Of a stretch of 64,000 nucleotides of DNA, positions 28,255 through 38,047 are shown piece by piece. Position numbers and translations under genes: made by a program. The notes under the pieces were generated by a model. That model worked only from the letters and a program-made list of their open reading frames with translations, did not search any database and had not been told where the DNA came from. The stretch comes from Shewanella litorisediminis. GTDB lineage: Bacteria > Pseudomonadota > Gammaproteobacteria > Enterobacterales > Shewanellaceae. Every line of letters starts with the position of its first letter. Position 1 is the stretch's first letter. Location of the stretch: contig NZ_CP069213.1 in the NCBI RefSeq assembly GCF_016834455.1, positions 2,666,501-2,730,500 of the forward strand. Direction: 5' to 3'.

Positions 28255-29073
28255 TTACAGCAGAGACAGGGCGATTTGAGGCAGCTGGTTAGCCTGAGCG
28301 AGCATGGCAGAACCGGTTTGTTGCAGCACCTGGTTCTTGGTCATGGCAGAGGTTTCTTTGGCGAAATCCACATCCACGATACGGCTCTTGGCGTCAGCAA
28401 CGTTGGCCTGAGTGTTGGCACTGTTGCTGATGTTGTGACCCAGACGGTTCTGGATGGCGCCGAGTGTAGCGCGTTGAGTATCGATTTTCTTAATTGCAGC
28501 GTCAATTCTTACCATGGCGGTACTACGGCCGCCTGAAGTCGTTACATCTAATCCGGTTACAGACAGACTGGTGGCGTCGCTTCTAGAAACTTGAATAGTC
28601 ACATCTTCGGCGTTCTGATGACCCACCTGAAACTTCTTGCCCACAGAGAAGCCGCCTGACAACAGCTTAGTGTTGCCGAAAGCTGTGGTATTACCAATGG
28701 CAGTGATTTCGGAAGCAAGTTCAGTCATCTCATTTTTCAACGCTGTCAAGTCGTCTGCACTGTTGGCACCATTCTCCGCCTGGATGGCCAGATCACGCAT
28801 GCGCTGCAGCATGTTGGTCTGCTCCTGCATTGCACCTTCGGCAATCTGGGCGATGGAGATAGCATCGTTGGCGTTGCGCATACCCACTTCCAGACCACGA
28901 ACCTGACTGTTCAGGCGGTTGGAGATGGCAAGACCGGCCGCGTCGTCTTTGGCGCTGTTAATGCGCAGACCGGAAGACAGACGCTCCATGGAGGTTGCCA
29001 GATCACGGTTAGACATAGTCAGGTTCTTTTGCGCTTTCATTGAAGTGACATTGGTGTTTACTGTAATGGCCAT
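28255..29073 (-). CDS. flaB: Flagellin (second copy, FlaB position)
   Basis: This is the distal flagellin of a tandem pair. The 272 residues are nearly all D0/D1 helical core ([17 protein letters not shown] at the start, [32 protein letters not shown] at the end) with only a short central region around residues 130-190, so the exposed D2/D3 domains are absent. Serines and threonines in that region ([22 protein letters not shown]) are plausible O-glycosylation sites for the nonulosonic acid made by the operon at 57695 onwards. A good sigma-28 promoter lies 78 bases upstream. The symbol follows Shewanella usage for the flagellin distal to flgL. Confidence 0.95.
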   Translation of the reverse strand: MAITVNTNVTSMKAQKNLTMSNRDLATSMERLSSGLRINSAKDDAAGLAISNRLNSQVRGLEVGMRNANDAISIAQIAEGAMQEQTNMLQRMRDLAIQAENGANSADDLTALKNEMTELASEITAIGNTTAFGNTKLLSGGFSVGKKFQVGHQNAEDVTIQVSRSDATSLSVTGLDVTTSGGRSTAMVRIDAAIKKIDTQRATLGAIQNRLGHNISNSANTQANVADAKSRIVDVDFAKETSAMTKNQVLQQTGSAMLAQANQLPQIALSLL

Positions 29074-29150
29074 GATCGTTTCCTCTTGGTTACCTGGCTC
29101 AGGACTAGCCTGTCTTGTTCAGCCAGGCGGTCATACTCGTTACAGTATAT

Positions 29151-29177
29151 TTAGCGGCAGCGTCTTTTTATCCTTTA
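29151..29177 (-). promoter_or_regulatory. Sigma-28 (FliA) promoter of the second flagellin
   Basis: The minus strand reads TAAAGGAT, then 11 bases, then GCCGCTAA. The consensus is TAAAGTTT-N11-GCCGATAA, so spacing is exact and both boxes nearly match. It lies about 80-100 bases ahead of the flagellin ATG. Confidence 0.85.
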
Positions 29178-29287
29178 GTTTTTTTTAAAAAAAATCTGAC
29201 TTTTTTTAATTCTTCATATAACTCAATTATTTGCTCTATAAAAAACAGAGCGGCTAGCCTGGCCAGAGGCAAAAAGTTGCCGCCTGG

Positions 29288-29313
29288 CAGGCATCGCCGC
29301 TTACTGATGCCTG
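29288..29313 (-). terminator. Possible terminator after the first flagellin
   Basis: CAGGCATC and GATGCCTG form an eight-base stem with a ten-base loop just after the flaA stop. On the minus strand a TTTTT run follows only after about 12 bases. This is weaker than the other terminators in the window and may instead be a stabilising 3' hairpin. Confidence 0.45.
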
Positions 29314-29320
29314 TCAAATA

Positions 29321-30142
29321 TCAGCCGAGCAGGGACAGGGCAACCTGGGGCAATTGGTTGGCCTGAGCCAACATCGCCGAGCCAGTCTGCTGCAGTACCT
29401 GGTTTTTGGTCATTGCAGACGTTTCTTTGGCAAAGTCGACATCCACAATACGGCTCTTGGCGTCAGCAACGTTGGCCTGGGTGTTGGCGCTGTTGCTGAT
29501 GTTATGGGCCAGGCGGTTTTGTACCGCACCGAGAGCGGCACGCTGTGTGTCTATTTTTTTGATTGCATTATCAATCTTCAACAACGCCGAGTTACGTCCT
29601 GCTGAAGAGGTGATATTGACCGCATTGACCGACAAGGTAGTGGCGTTATTTTGACTGACCTGTATGGTCACGTCCTCACCTTCCTGGTGCCCCACCTGAA
29701 ATTTTTTGCCGGCAGAGAAGCCACCAGACATCAACTTGGTGTTACCGAAGGCTGTTGAGTTACCAATTGCGGTTATCTCAGTGATCAGCTGCGAGATTTC
29801 ATCCTGAATCGCCTGCAGGTCATCGGCACTGTTGGCACCGTTTTCTGCCTGAATAGACAAGTCACGCATACGCTGCAGCATGTTGGTTTGTTCCTGCATC
29901 GCACCTTCTGCAATCTGGGCGATGGAGATACCATCGTTGGCATTTCGCATGCCCACTTCCAGACCACGTACTTGGCTGTTCAGACGGTTAGAAATCGCCA
30001 AGCCGGCAGCGTCGTCTTTCGCGCTGTTGATGCGCAAACCGGATGACAGACGCTCCATGGAAGTCGCCAACTGACCACTGGACATGTTCAGGTTCTTTTG
30101 GGCCTTCATGGAGGTCACATTGGTATTAACAGTAATAGCCAT
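29321..30142 (-). CDS. flaA: Flagellin (first copy, FlaA position)
   Basis: This is the proximal flagellin, 273 residues, next to flgL. It is nearly identical to its neighbour at both ends and differs mainly in the central region ([31 protein letters not shown]) and by an extra C-terminal glycine. It has the short D0/D1-only architecture. Upstream (30143-30234) I find no convincing sigma-28 or sigma-54 promoter, in contrast to flaB, so the two copies are probably controlled differently. In Shewanella putrefaciens the two flagellins are known to occupy different zones of the filament; applying that here is inference. Confidence 0.95.
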   Translation of the reverse strand: MAITVNTNVTSMKAQKNLNMSSGQLATSMERLSSGLRINSAKDDAAGLAISNRLNSQVRGLEVGMRNANDGISIAQIAEGAMQEQTNMLQRMRDLSIQAENGANSADDLQAIQDEISQLITEITAIGNSTAFGNTKLMSGGFSAGKKFQVGHQEGEDVTIQVSQNNATTLSVNAVNITSSAGRNSALLKIDNAIKKIDTQRAALGAVQNRLAHNISNSANTQANVADAKSRIVDVDFAKETSAMTKNQVLQQTGSAMLAQANQLPQVALSLLG

Positions 30143-30234
30143 GTTGAGTTCCTCTTCCTAGTGTTACCGCCAAGGCTTGGAGCTTGGCTAAATTAGTTAA
30201 CAAAATTACTTCCAGTGAGTGGCTGTGCCTGTCG

Positions 30235-31440
30235 CTACAAGTAGTCGAACAGGGACACAGAACCAACTCTGCTAAACACATTGGAGACTGCGTTCAATGC
30301 AAGCTGTTGCTTCTCAAATTCCGTAATCGCCGTTGCGTAATCCAGATCTTCCAGCAATGACAGCGCCGAGGTATTGACGACCTGCTCTTCTGCGTGTCGT
30401 CCGGCGTAACTCTCAAGACTCTTGAGGTTATTACCTGCCACGCTTCTGGCGGTGCTGAGCTGATTCAATCCGCTGTCAGTGTTATTCAAGAGCTGTGCCA
30501 ACTCTGCAATGCCAGCGGGAGAATTCATGCGGCTATCGTCTTCTATCAGGGTGATAGCCTTGTTAATGGTGTCGAAAATACTGACTTCAGCCTGAGGAGC
30601 CAGGGAAATGCTGTCGCCGGCAGCAGGTGTGCCTTCCAGCTTGACCTCTATCCCGTTGAAACTCACGGGATTGGTGGCATCGAAGTTGTTCACCGTGGTG
30701 ATAAGCCCATTGGCACTGTCACGAACTTCCAGGTTCACACCACCTACACCATTATCAATAAAATTAAAGGTATAAGTATCTTCCACATGGGCTGCGGGAT
30801 TGGTGATTGCGGCGCTCTGAACCTTGAAGTCGCCCGCCTGGGTCGACAAATAATTGACGGCATAATCGCCAAGTGCGTTGGGGGACGTGATAAAGGCCAT
30901 ATCGCCGGGTACATTGGTCCCCATGGCAATACCGCGGGAAATCATGGCGTCACGCACACCGGCATCACCGCTGTAAACCATGTTCCCTGCGCCATCAAAA
31001 GCAAAAGGTTCCGTGTCTGTTTTAAAACCGGAAAACATGAAATTGCCCGATTCATCGCGGGTGTTCGCCACATTAAGCAATTCCTGCAGGCTGCCACGCA
31101 TCTCATCGGCAATCATTTGCCGCTCTGAGGGCGAAAGGCCGCCATTTACACCACGCAGGATTTGCTCGCGCAAACCGGTCACCAACTCCTCGGCGCTGCC
31201 AAGTTTACTTTCGGCAATGCCCAAATGATTTTTGGCGTAGTCGATGTTCTTTAAAAATTGATCCACCAGCGCCTGCTGCTGATTCAGATTGTCGATACCC
31301 AGGGCCGCCACCGGGTCATCACCCGAGGTATTCACCTTTTTGCCACTGGACAACTGCTCGAGCAGCTTCGCGGTCTCAGTCTGCTTTTGCAGTATGTTAT
31401 TGGTGTTCTGGGTAAACATTTGCGAGGTAGATATACGCAT
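30235..31440 (-). CDS. flgL: Hook-filament junction protein FlgL
   Basis: FlgL is the second junction protein between hook and filament. From the ATG at 31440 it has 401 residues with the flagellin-like N-terminus (RISTSQMFTQNTNNILQKQTETAKLLEQLSSGKKV) and C-terminus (DLDYATAITEFEKQQLALNAVSNVFSRVGSVSLFDYL). A GTG one codon upstream is an alternative; GAGG stands eight bases from the ATG. It is 12 bases after flgK. Confidence 0.96.
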   Translation of the reverse strand: MRISTSQMFTQNTNNILQKQTETAKLLEQLSSGKKVNTSGDDPVAALGIDNLNQQQALVDQFLKNIDYAKNHLGIAESKLGSAEELVTGLREQILRGVNGGLSPSERQMIADEMRGSLQELLNVANTRDESGNFMFSGFKTDTEPFAFDGAGNMVYSGDAGVRDAMISRGIAMGTNVPGDMAFITSPNALGDYAVNYLSTQAGDFKVQSAAITNPAAHVEDTYTFNFIDNGVGGVNLEVRDSANGLITTVNNFDATNPVSFNGIEVKLEGTPAAGDSISLAPQAEVSIFDTINKAITLIEDDSRMNSPAGIAELAQLLNNTDSGLNQLSTARSVAGNNLKSLESYAGRHAEEQVVNTSALSLLEDLDYATAITEFEKQQLALNAVSNVFSRVGSVSLFDYL

Positions 31441-31452
31441 CACTCAATCCTC

Positions 31453-33369
31453 TTAACGCACCGACGCAAACAGGGTGTCAAAGATTTGCTGGGCCGTGGT
31501 CATAATGCGCGCCGACGCCTGATACGACTGTTGGAACCGCAGCAAATTGGCCGCCTCTTCGTCCAGGTTGACTCCGGATACTTCCTGAACCCGTCCATAG
31601 GCCTGCTGGTAAATGGCTTCGGCAGACCCCAGGCGCACTTCGGCGGCCTTGGTGCCGGAGCCAATTTGTTGCTTGGTTTTTTCGAACACATCAATGAGGG
31701 TCGACTTGCCGCCATTCATCAGCTTGGTATCGGCCAATTGCGCCATGGCCAGGGCATTGGTGTTATCACCTTCGCCGTAGCTGAGATCAAAGGTAAAACT
31801 GTCTGTAGCGGCCCCCGTGGACTCTACCTCAAAGGTAAAGCCAAAGGCGCTGATGGAAGGCGGCGTATAAGCCACACCGGCGGCAAGCACTGTGCCGTCA
31901 GCAGCGGTGACATCGTAGGTATTGGCGCCGGTGTTCAGGGTAAAGGTCAGCTCACTGCCGGTCACCGGGAAGTTGGCCGCCAGCCGATTATCGATACTGG
32001 TAACCTCGACCTTGGTGTTACCCGAGTTCGTTGCATCGGCGGTAATTTTGGGCGCCGCAGCGGCAATGCCTTTGGGATCTGTCATCACCACAGACATTTG
32101 GGCTGATGCCCCTGACGTAGGCCGGATAAGGAATCTGTCACCGTCGGCAAAAGCCCCGGCTCCAATATTGATACTAAACCCAGCGCCACCTGTGAGAGTG
32201 GAACCGCTTAAGGTCAGTGGCGTTACATCACCGGTCAGGGTATCGGTTAACTCATAGGTAGCGGGAGCCGTGTATTTAAGCTCGTAGGCACTGCCCGAGA
32301 GTGCCCCCACATCTTCGACTGATACGCTGAGTGAGGCCGTACCCGTGTTGCTTCCATACTGGCCAACACGGCTTTGGGCAATAAGCGGGTCGTTGATATC
32401 CAGGAAAATATTGCTGCCGATCTGACCGTTCATGTCAAACCCGGCCTTTTGTGCCTCATTAAAGGCATTGGCAATACCCAGCGACAACTGGCCCAGTTCA
32501 TTTTCGGCCGGAATAAGGGTTTTATCCCTGAATTCATACAGAGCAGACAGTTGTCCGCCCAGCTTTGACGGGTCAACCACCAGCGTGGAGGTGCCAGTGG
32601 TTGCGGTGAGCCTGAGTTCGTCGGAGTAAGGGTCGCCCTGGGCTGTCCCTATGCTCATGGCCACTTCTGAAGACACCAACATGACAGCGCCCCCGAGCAT
32701 GATGCTTTTGGCGCCATTTTCCAGAGGGATCACATTCACCTGAGCGTATTCACTCAACTCCATGATCAGCGAATCCTGCTTATCCAGCAGCTGCATGTCT
32801 TCGCCCATGGTTTTCATCAGCTCACGATTGATATTGGCAAGTTCGGTGCTGATTTCGTTGACGCGGGTCGTAATGGCATCAATCTGTTCATGGGTCTGCT
32901 TCATCTGCCCTTCGAGCTGACGCTGCATCTCGTTGATGGCGCTGGCCATCTGCTGAGCAGACCCCAGCACACCGCCACGAATACCCAGATCCGAAGGCAA
33001 GTCAGCCAGGCTATTGATATTTTTGAACATATCGTTGAGCGACTGGGGAATGGCTTTGCCTATCTGGGAAAACAGCTGATCGAGCTCGCTCATTTTGGTG
33101 TGGCTGACTTCGGCGGCCCCTTTCGCGGTTTGGCCGATACGCAGTTCGCGGGCAGCATATTCGTTGTACACCCGTTTGACACTGGAGACGTAGGTGCCCG
33201 TGCCGTAAAAACTGTTACCGGAGCGCTGTGACAGGTGAGTCGCCTGGGTAGCAACCTGGCGGTTGTACCCCTCGGTATTGACGTTGGCTATGTTGTTACT
33301 GGTGACCCCAAGCTGGGCCTGAGATGCCAGTACCCCGGTCCGGGCGATGTTCAATAAATCTATGCTCAT
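31453..33369 (-). CDS. flgK: Hook-filament junction protein FlgK
   Basis: FlgK is the first junction protein (HAP1) joining hook to filament. The 638 residues have the conserved N-terminus (DLLNIARTGVLASQAQLGVTSNNIANVNTEGYNRQ) and C-terminal helix (VSGVNLDEEAANLLRFQQSYQASARIMTTAQQIFDTLF), with a large, variable, Gly/Ala/Thr-rich centre. Length is within the gammaproteobacterial range. It lies between flgJ (21 bases upstream) and flgL. Confidence 0.96.
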   Translation of the reverse strand: MSIDLLNIARTGVLASQAQLGVTSNNIANVNTEGYNRQVATQATHLSQRSGNSFYGTGTYVSSVKRVYNEYAARELRIGQTAKGAAEVSHTKMSELDQLFSQIGKAIPQSLNDMFKNINSLADLPSDLGIRGGVLGSAQQMASAINEMQRQLEGQMKQTHEQIDAITTRVNEISTELANINRELMKTMGEDMQLLDKQDSLIMELSEYAQVNVIPLENGAKSIMLGGAVMLVSSEVAMSIGTAQGDPYSDELRLTATTGTSTLVVDPSKLGGQLSALYEFRDKTLIPAENELGQLSLGIANAFNEAQKAGFDMNGQIGSNIFLDINDPLIAQSRVGQYGSNTGTASLSVSVEDVGALSGSAYELKYTAPATYELTDTLTGDVTPLTLSGSTLTGGAGFSINIGAGAFADGDRFLIRPTSGASAQMSVVMTDPKGIAAAAPKITADATNSGNTKVEVTSIDNRLAANFPVTGSELTFTLNTGANTYDVTAADGTVLAAGVAYTPPSISAFGFTFEVESTGAATDSFTFDLSYGEGDNTNALAMAQLADTKLMNGGKSTLIDVFEKTKQQIGSGTKAAEVRLGSAEAIYQQAYGRVQEVSGVNLDEEAANLLRFQQSYQASARIMTTAQQIFDTLFASVR

Positions 33370-33390
33370 TTCTTTCTCCGCCTGTCAGGG

Positions 33391-34518
33391 TCAGTTGCCA
33401 AGGGCCATTGCCTTGATTTCAGACGTCACCGCCTGCATTACCCGCATCACCTTATCGGCGTATTGAGGGTCCGTGGCATAACCGGCATTTTGTAAACCCT
33501 GCACAAAGGATGCAGGTCTCGCCGCTTGTTTAAGGGCGTCTCCATAGCGCTCGCCGCTTTTCAGGAAGTCGACAAAATCGTTGAAGCTCTGCTCCAGGGT
33601 GTCGTAAACCCGGAAGTCGGCTCGTTGACGCACCGCGACGCCCTGCTCAAATTCCAGGGTGTTGACGGCCGCTTTTTCCCCTTCCCAGCGTTTGTCTGCT
33701 TTGATATTGAACAGGTTGTTGCTCATGCTGCCGTCGGGCCTTCTAACGAGCTTCTGACCCCAACCGGTTTCCAGTGCCGATTGGGCAATCAGCACTTCAG
33801 GCTTGGTACCCAGGCGTTTGGCGGCTTCATTCGCCAGCGGCATCAAGGCACGAATAAAGTCCTGACGGCTCTCAAAATTCGGATTGTCACGCTCACTTTC
33901 AAGCTGCTTACTGGGAGTTTGCTTCCCGGCGAGCAATTGGTCGAATATGGGCGCAGCGGCACTGGAAGCAGGAGCCGATACGGCTGTTGGCGCATCCAGC
34001 ACAGGCGCTTCATGGAAGCCGGAGCCTGTGAACACACCGCCTGGCAGCCCCGCAATTTGGCTTTGAGCCAAGGCCTGCGCAGCCGTTGCTTTGAGCCCGA
34101 CGTTTGGCTCTTTTGCGTCAGAGGCACCGTCACGGCGCAGCATCATGGGGGCCTCCCCCATATCAAAACGCTTATCGCCGCCCAGCACAGATGAAGGTGT
34201 GATGGGGCTATCCTGAGGAGACAGCTGCTGCACCATCAAATCCACCAGCCCCAACATGCCTTTTTGCGACATATCGACTGCCATCTGCTGGTCGCGCATT
34301 TCCTCATAAAACTTGGTGTACTGGCTGTTGAATGGGCTGTCAGATTCAAACACGGCATTGGCATCACGCATGCTTTTCATCAGCATCTGCACAAAAATCC
34401 CCTCGAATTGCTTCGCGACTTCCCGCAGGGCCGCCTTGTCATCGGCCTTGGCCTGGGCTCTTAATTTGTCCAGGCCACCGATGTCGAGGAAATGTGAGGC
34501 GTTTGAAAGCTTTTCCAT
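33391..34518 (-). CDS. flgJ: Rod-binding protein and peptidoglycan hydrolase FlgJ
   Basis: FlgJ caps the growing rod and opens the murein layer. The protein has two parts: the N-terminal rod-binding domain (AKQFEGIFVQMLMKSMRDANAVFESDSPFNS, first 110 residues) and the C-terminal glucosaminidase-like domain (LIAQSALETGWGQKLVRRPDGSMSNNLFNIKADKRW), with the catalytic Glu in ALETGWG, joined by a low-complexity linker. From the ATG at 34518 it has 375 residues (MEKLSNASHFLDIGGLD). A TTG at 34542 would add eight residues and is not needed. Confidence 0.95.
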   Translation of the reverse strand: MEKLSNASHFLDIGGLDKLRAQAKADDKAALREVAKQFEGIFVQMLMKSMRDANAVFESDSPFNSQYTKFYEEMRDQQMAVDMSQKGMLGLVDLMVQQLSPQDSPITPSSVLGGDKRFDMGEAPMMLRRDGASDAKEPNVGLKATAAQALAQSQIAGLPGGVFTGSGFHEAPVLDAPTAVSAPASSAAAPIFDQLLAGKQTPSKQLESERDNPNFESRQDFIRALMPLANEAAKRLGTKPEVLIAQSALETGWGQKLVRRPDGSMSNNLFNIKADKRWEGEKAAVNTLEFEQGVAVRQRADFRVYDTLEQSFNDFVDFLKSGERYGDALKQAARPASFVQGLQNAGYATDPQYADKVMRVMQAVTSEIKAMALGN

Positions 34519-34545
34519 AGTGAGTTGCCAATTTTCCGACAAGAA

Positions 34546-35637
34546 TCAAATGACGATAAGCTCACCATGCAAGGCTCCTGCCATCTTTAACGCTTCAAGA
34601 ATAGCCAGTACGTCCGAAGGCGCAGCGCCAACAAGATTCACCGCCCTGACCAATTCATCCAGACTGGTGCCCGGATTAAACAGGAACATACGACTGTTGG
34701 CCTGAGACGCATCTATGGTGCTTTGATTGGTTACCACGGTATCGCCACCGGCAAGGGCATTGGGTTGTGACACCTGCTGGTTTTCGGCAATGGTCACCGT
34801 GAGGCCGCCATGGGTCACCGCCGCCGGCAACAACTTCACATTCTGGCCAACGACTATGGTGCCGGTGCGCGAGTTTACGATCACCTTGGCAGACTCGTCG
34901 GCGGGTTCTACTTCGAGGTTTTCCAGTGTCGCCAGGAATGACACCCGCTGGGAGGTATCCCGTGGGGCATACACCTGAACCGATGCCGCATCGAGGGCGC
35001 GAGCCATTTCCGGTCCCAGCAAGTCGTTGATGGCATCGGCCATCCGCTTGGCGGTGGAGAAGTCGGCACGGTGCAGGTTGAAAGTGAGAAAATCACCATT
35101 GGCGAAAGCCGACGGTACGGCCCGCTCGACCAGGGCGCCATTGGGGATACGCCCCACGGTCGGGGTATTCTGGATTACCTTGGAGCCATCAAGCCCTTCG
35201 GCGCTGAAGCCGGACACCACCATGCTGCCCTGGGCAATGGCGTAGATGTTGCCATCCACCCCTTTAAGGAAGGTTTGCAGCAGAGTACCGCCACGCAAAC
35301 TCTTGGCTTCGCCTATGCTGGACACAGTGACATCCAGCGTCTGGCCGGGCTTGATAAACGGCGGCATATCAGCATGCACCGCCACCACGGCCACGTTTTT
35401 AATCTTGGGCTTCACGTTGGTCGGCAAATTAATGCCGAAGTTCTTCAGCATGGTGGTAAAGGTTTGCTCTGTATAGTTCGCCTTTTCCCCGGTGCCGGGC
35501 AACCCCACCACCAAACCATAGCCAATGAGCTGGTTACTTCGCACACCCTGCACGGCAGCGATATCTTTAATGCGCTCGGCTTTGACCGGCACTGTCATGG
35601 CCAGCAGGGCCACGGCGAGCAGAACCTTGATTTTCAT
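34546..35637 (-). CDS. flgI: Flagellar P-ring protein FlgI
   Basis: FlgI builds the periplasmic bushing around the rod. From the ATG at 35637 the precursor has 363 residues with a signal peptide ([19 protein letters not shown], cleaved before [15 protein letters not shown]) and conserved stretches [16 protein letters not shown] and [31 protein letters not shown]. An AGGAG seven bases upstream supports this start over the TTG two codons before. Confidence 0.97.
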   Translation of the reverse strand: MKIKVLLAVALLAMTVPVKAERIKDIAAVQGVRSNQLIGYGLVVGLPGTGEKANYTEQTFTTMLKNFGINLPTNVKPKIKNVAVVAVHADMPPFIKPGQTLDVTVSSIGEAKSLRGGTLLQTFLKGVDGNIYAIAQGSMVVSGFSAEGLDGSKVIQNTPTVGRIPNGALVERAVPSAFANGDFLTFNLHRADFSTAKRMADAINDLLGPEMARALDAASVQVYAPRDTSQRVSFLATLENLEVEPADESAKVIVNSRTGTIVVGQNVKLLPAAVTHGGLTVTIAENQQVSQPNALAGGDTVVTNQSTIDASQANSRMFLFNPGTSLDELVRAVNLVGAAPSDVLAILEALKMAGALHGELIVI

Positions 35638-35649
35638 GTCCAAGCTCCT

Positions 35650-36324
35650 TTAGAAGGGCCACCAATCGCTGAGGAAGAACTGGCTCAGCCAGCCCACCTG
35701 CTGCGAATTGGCAAAGGTACCAGTACCGCTGTATTGAATGCGGGCATTGGCCACCCGGGTGGATTCCACCTTGTTGTCTGTGGTGATGTCCTGGGGCCGG
35801 ATAACCCCGGTCACCCGAATAAATTCATCACCGTTGTTGATGCTTATCCACTTTTCACCGCGGATCACCAAATTGCCATTGGCCAGCACCTGTAATACAT
35901 GGGCAGAAATATTGCCTCTGAGACTGTTGCTCTGATCGGCATCGGCCTCACGCTTGGTGTTCATGCTGTCGGAATACCCCAGACTCAGCGGATTACCACT
36001 GATGGTGACCGGGCCGCCAAGGGCCTGAATGGCATCCATATTGAGATCCGAGCCCTTTTTGATTTCGTTGTTGGCGCTCTTGGTTGCCTGGGTCGATTCC
36101 GTCAGCACTACGGTAATGATGTCCCCTACCCGGTGGGCGCGGATATCCGTGTACAGGCTTGCCGCCTGTGAGTCGAGGAAAATAGAGCCCGTAGGTTCCA
36201 ACGCGACCGGCGGCTCTTCAGGCACCACAGGGGCATAGTAAGGATCGTCCGGAATGGGTTTGTGTTCCGTACTGGCGCATCCTGCGAGCACCAGCAGCGA
36301 ACCGACCATAAGGTATCTGAGCAT
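35650..36324 (-). CDS. flgH: Flagellar L-ring lipoprotein FlgH
   Basis: FlgH forms the outer-membrane L-ring. From the ATG at 36324 it has 224 residues. The lipoprotein signal [16 protein letters not shown] places the lipidated cysteine at residue 16. Conserved stretches [12 protein letters not shown] and [30 protein letters not shown] identify the family. GAGG lies eight bases ahead of the chosen ATG; an ATG two codons upstream is possible. Confidence 0.96.
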   Translation of the reverse strand: MLRYLMVGSLLVLAGCASTEHKPIPDDPYYAPVVPEEPPVALEPTGSIFLDSQAASLYTDIRAHRVGDIITVVLTESTQATKSANNEIKKGSDLNMDAIQALGGPVTISGNPLSLGYSDSMNTKREADADQSNSLRGNISAHVLQVLANGNLVIRGEKWISINNGDEFIRVTGVIRPQDITTDNKVESTRVANARIQYSGTGTFANSQQVGWLSQFFLSDWWPF

Positions 36325-36336
36325 AGCCATCGCCTC

Positions 36337-37125
36337 TTACAGATTCTGGTTAACGTAAGCCAGCATCTGATCCACCGCTGAAATCACCTTGGAGTTCATT
36401 TCATAGATGCGTTGACTTTCGATGAGATTGACCAGCTCCTCGGTCACATTCACGTTTGAGGTTTCAAGCGCCCCCTGACGAATTGCCCCCATACCATCCA
36501 AAGAGGCAGTACCCTGAATGGGCGTACCACTGGCGCCGGTTTCCAGGTACAGGTTCTGACCTATGGGATCAAGACCAGAGGGATTGATAAAGTCAGACAG
36601 GGTCAGCTGCCCTACAATCTGGCTTTCAGCGGCGCCGGGGGTTTTTACTGACACTTCCCCTTCGGCAGACACAGTGATACTGGTGGCATTGTCGGGAATG
36701 GTGATGGCAGGCTGAAGCACATAGCCTGAGCCGGGCGTCACTATCTGGCCGGTATCGTCCAGCGAGAACTGACCATTACGGGTGTAAGCCGTGGTGCCAT
36801 CGGGCAACTGAATTTCAAAAAAGCCCGGGCCTTCAATCATCATATCCAGCGCGTTATCCGTGGTCAGCATGTTGCCCTGGGTGAACATCTTTTGGGTCGC
36901 CACCACCTTGGTGCCGGCGCCTATGTTCAATCCATTGGGTAATTTGGTATTTGACGCACTGATACCGCCGGCCTGATTCACAGTTTGATAGAGCAGGTCT
37001 TCAAACACGGCACGGCTTTTTTTGTAGCCGACGGTACTGGCGTTGGCGACGTTGTTGGATATCACGGCGATATCCGTTTGCTGAGCATCTAAGCCAGTTT
37101 TACTTATCCATAATGCGGGATGCAT
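36337..37125 (-). CDS. flgG: Flagellar distal rod protein FlgG
   Basis: FlgG makes the distal rod. The 262 residues carry the rod/hook N-terminal motif (LWISKTGLDAQQTDIAVISNNVANASTVGYKKSRAVFEDL) and the C-terminal motif (ETSNVNVTEELVNLIESQRIYEMNSKVISAVDQMLAYVNQNL) with the YQT(VNQAGG) FlgG-specific insertion after residue 48. Its length equals the enteric FlgG. It is 12 bases from flgF and 12 from flgH. Confidence 0.97.
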   Translation of the reverse strand: MHPALWISKTGLDAQQTDIAVISNNVANASTVGYKKSRAVFEDLLYQTVNQAGGISASNTKLPNGLNIGAGTKVVATQKMFTQGNMLTTDNALDMMIEGPGFFEIQLPDGTTAYTRNGQFSLDDTGQIVTPGSGYVLQPAITIPDNATSITVSAEGEVSVKTPGAAESQIVGQLTLSDFINPSGLDPIGQNLYLETGASGTPIQGTASLDGMGAIRQGALETSNVNVTEELVNLIESQRIYEMNSKVISAVDQMLAYVNQNL

Positions 37126-37137
37126 AATCCTGTCTCC

Positions 37138-37881
37138 TTAGCCAATACGTACTAGTTGTGCAGAAGCTTTATCGTTTTCTTCTGCGGTTTTCATCATCTT
37201 GACCTGCAGCTCAAACTGCCGCTGGATATCAATCAAGGCCACCATTTCTTCGACGGGGTTGACGTTGCTGCCTTCCACGGCGCGGCTCTCAAGGGCCACG
37301 GTTTCATCCTGTGGCGCAGTGTTGCCATCCATCAGCCGGAACAGACCATCGTCACCGCGCATCAGGTTTTGATTACCGGGGTTTACCAGTTTTATCCTGG
37401 CCACCTCTTCCACCACTTCGGCAGTGGCGCCCTGAGGACGAACCGTGATGGTGCCGTCCTGGGCAATTTCCACCTTGTCGATGGGCAGCGGCAGAACGAT
37501 GGGACCGGCATCGCCCATGACAGGGCGCCCCTGTGAATTGGTCAGCAAACCGGTTTCGTCAAATTTCAGGCTACCGGCACGGGTATAGGCCTCGTTGCCA
37601 TCGGCGTCTTCCACCGCTATCCAGCCATCGCCTTTCACGGCGACATCCAAATCCCGGGCGGTACTGTTAATCGGGCCGTGACGGAAACTGGCCTGGGGAT
37701 TTTCGGTCATGGCGAATACCCGTGTGGGCAATCCCTCACCAAAGGCTTGCATGGAGCGGGATTGCTCCAGATCGGCCTTGAAGCCATCGGTATTGGCGTT
37801 GGCCAGATTGTTGGCCCGAATGGAAAGCGAATTGAGATTCTGCTTGGCACCACTCATGGCGATATAGAGAAATTTGTCCAC
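37138..37881 (-). CDS. flgF: Flagellar proximal rod protein FlgF
   Basis: FlgF is a proximal rod subunit. The GTG at 37881 gives 247 residues (DKFLYIAMSGAKQNLNSLSIRANNLANANTDGFKADL). GGAG precedes it by six bases and the homologous proteins start at this MDKFLY position, so the longer upstream frame to 37911 is rejected. The C-terminus ESRAVEGSNVNPVEEMVALIDIQRQFELQVKMMKTAEEND is the common rod/hook motif. It opens the flgFGHIJ unit. Confidence 0.96.
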   Translation of the reverse strand: MDKFLYIAMSGAKQNLNSLSIRANNLANANTDGFKADLEQSRSMQAFGEGLPTRVFAMTENPQASFRHGPINSTARDLDVAVKGDGWIAVEDADGNEAYTRAGSLKFDETGLLTNSQGRPVMGDAGPIVLPLPIDKVEIAQDGTITVRPQGATAEVVEEVARIKLVNPGNQNLMRGDDGLFRLMDGNTAPQDETVALESRAVEGSNVNPVEEMVALIDIQRQFELQVKMMKTAEENDKASAQLVRIG

Positions 37882-37916
37882 GCTGGGCTCCGTCAAAGAT
37901 CTAGCATGCACTTAGC

Positions 37917-37935
37917 AAAGCAAACTGCATGCCAA
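37917..37935 (-). promoter_or_regulatory. Candidate sigma-54 promoter of flgF operon
   Basis: The minus strand reads TTGGCAT-GCAGT-TTGCTTT, with correct spacing. It lies about 40-55 bases ahead of the flgF GTG and just after the flgE terminator, so flgFGHIJ has its own transcript. Confidence 0.8.
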
Positions 37936-38005
37936 GTAACCAAGAGCAAGTCCGGCAAGGACTGGGAAGGCGAAAATCAGCACGACAAGGGGGAAGGATG
38001 CAGGC

Positions 38006-38031
38006 AAAAAATTGCCGCCCGAAGGCGGCAA
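38006..38031 (-). terminator. Rho-independent terminator after flgE
   Basis: On the minus strand TTGCCGCC and GGCGGCAA pair around a TTCG tetraloop and are followed by TTTTTT. It lies 17 bases after the flgE stop and closes flgBCDE. Confidence 0.9.
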
Positions 38032-38047
38032 CCAAGGAGAGAAAATC

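Noticed and set aside
30143..30234. FliA or sigma-54 promoter ahead of the first flagellin
   Set aside because: AGGCAC and TAATTTTG-like words occur but the partner boxes are missing or at wrong spacing.
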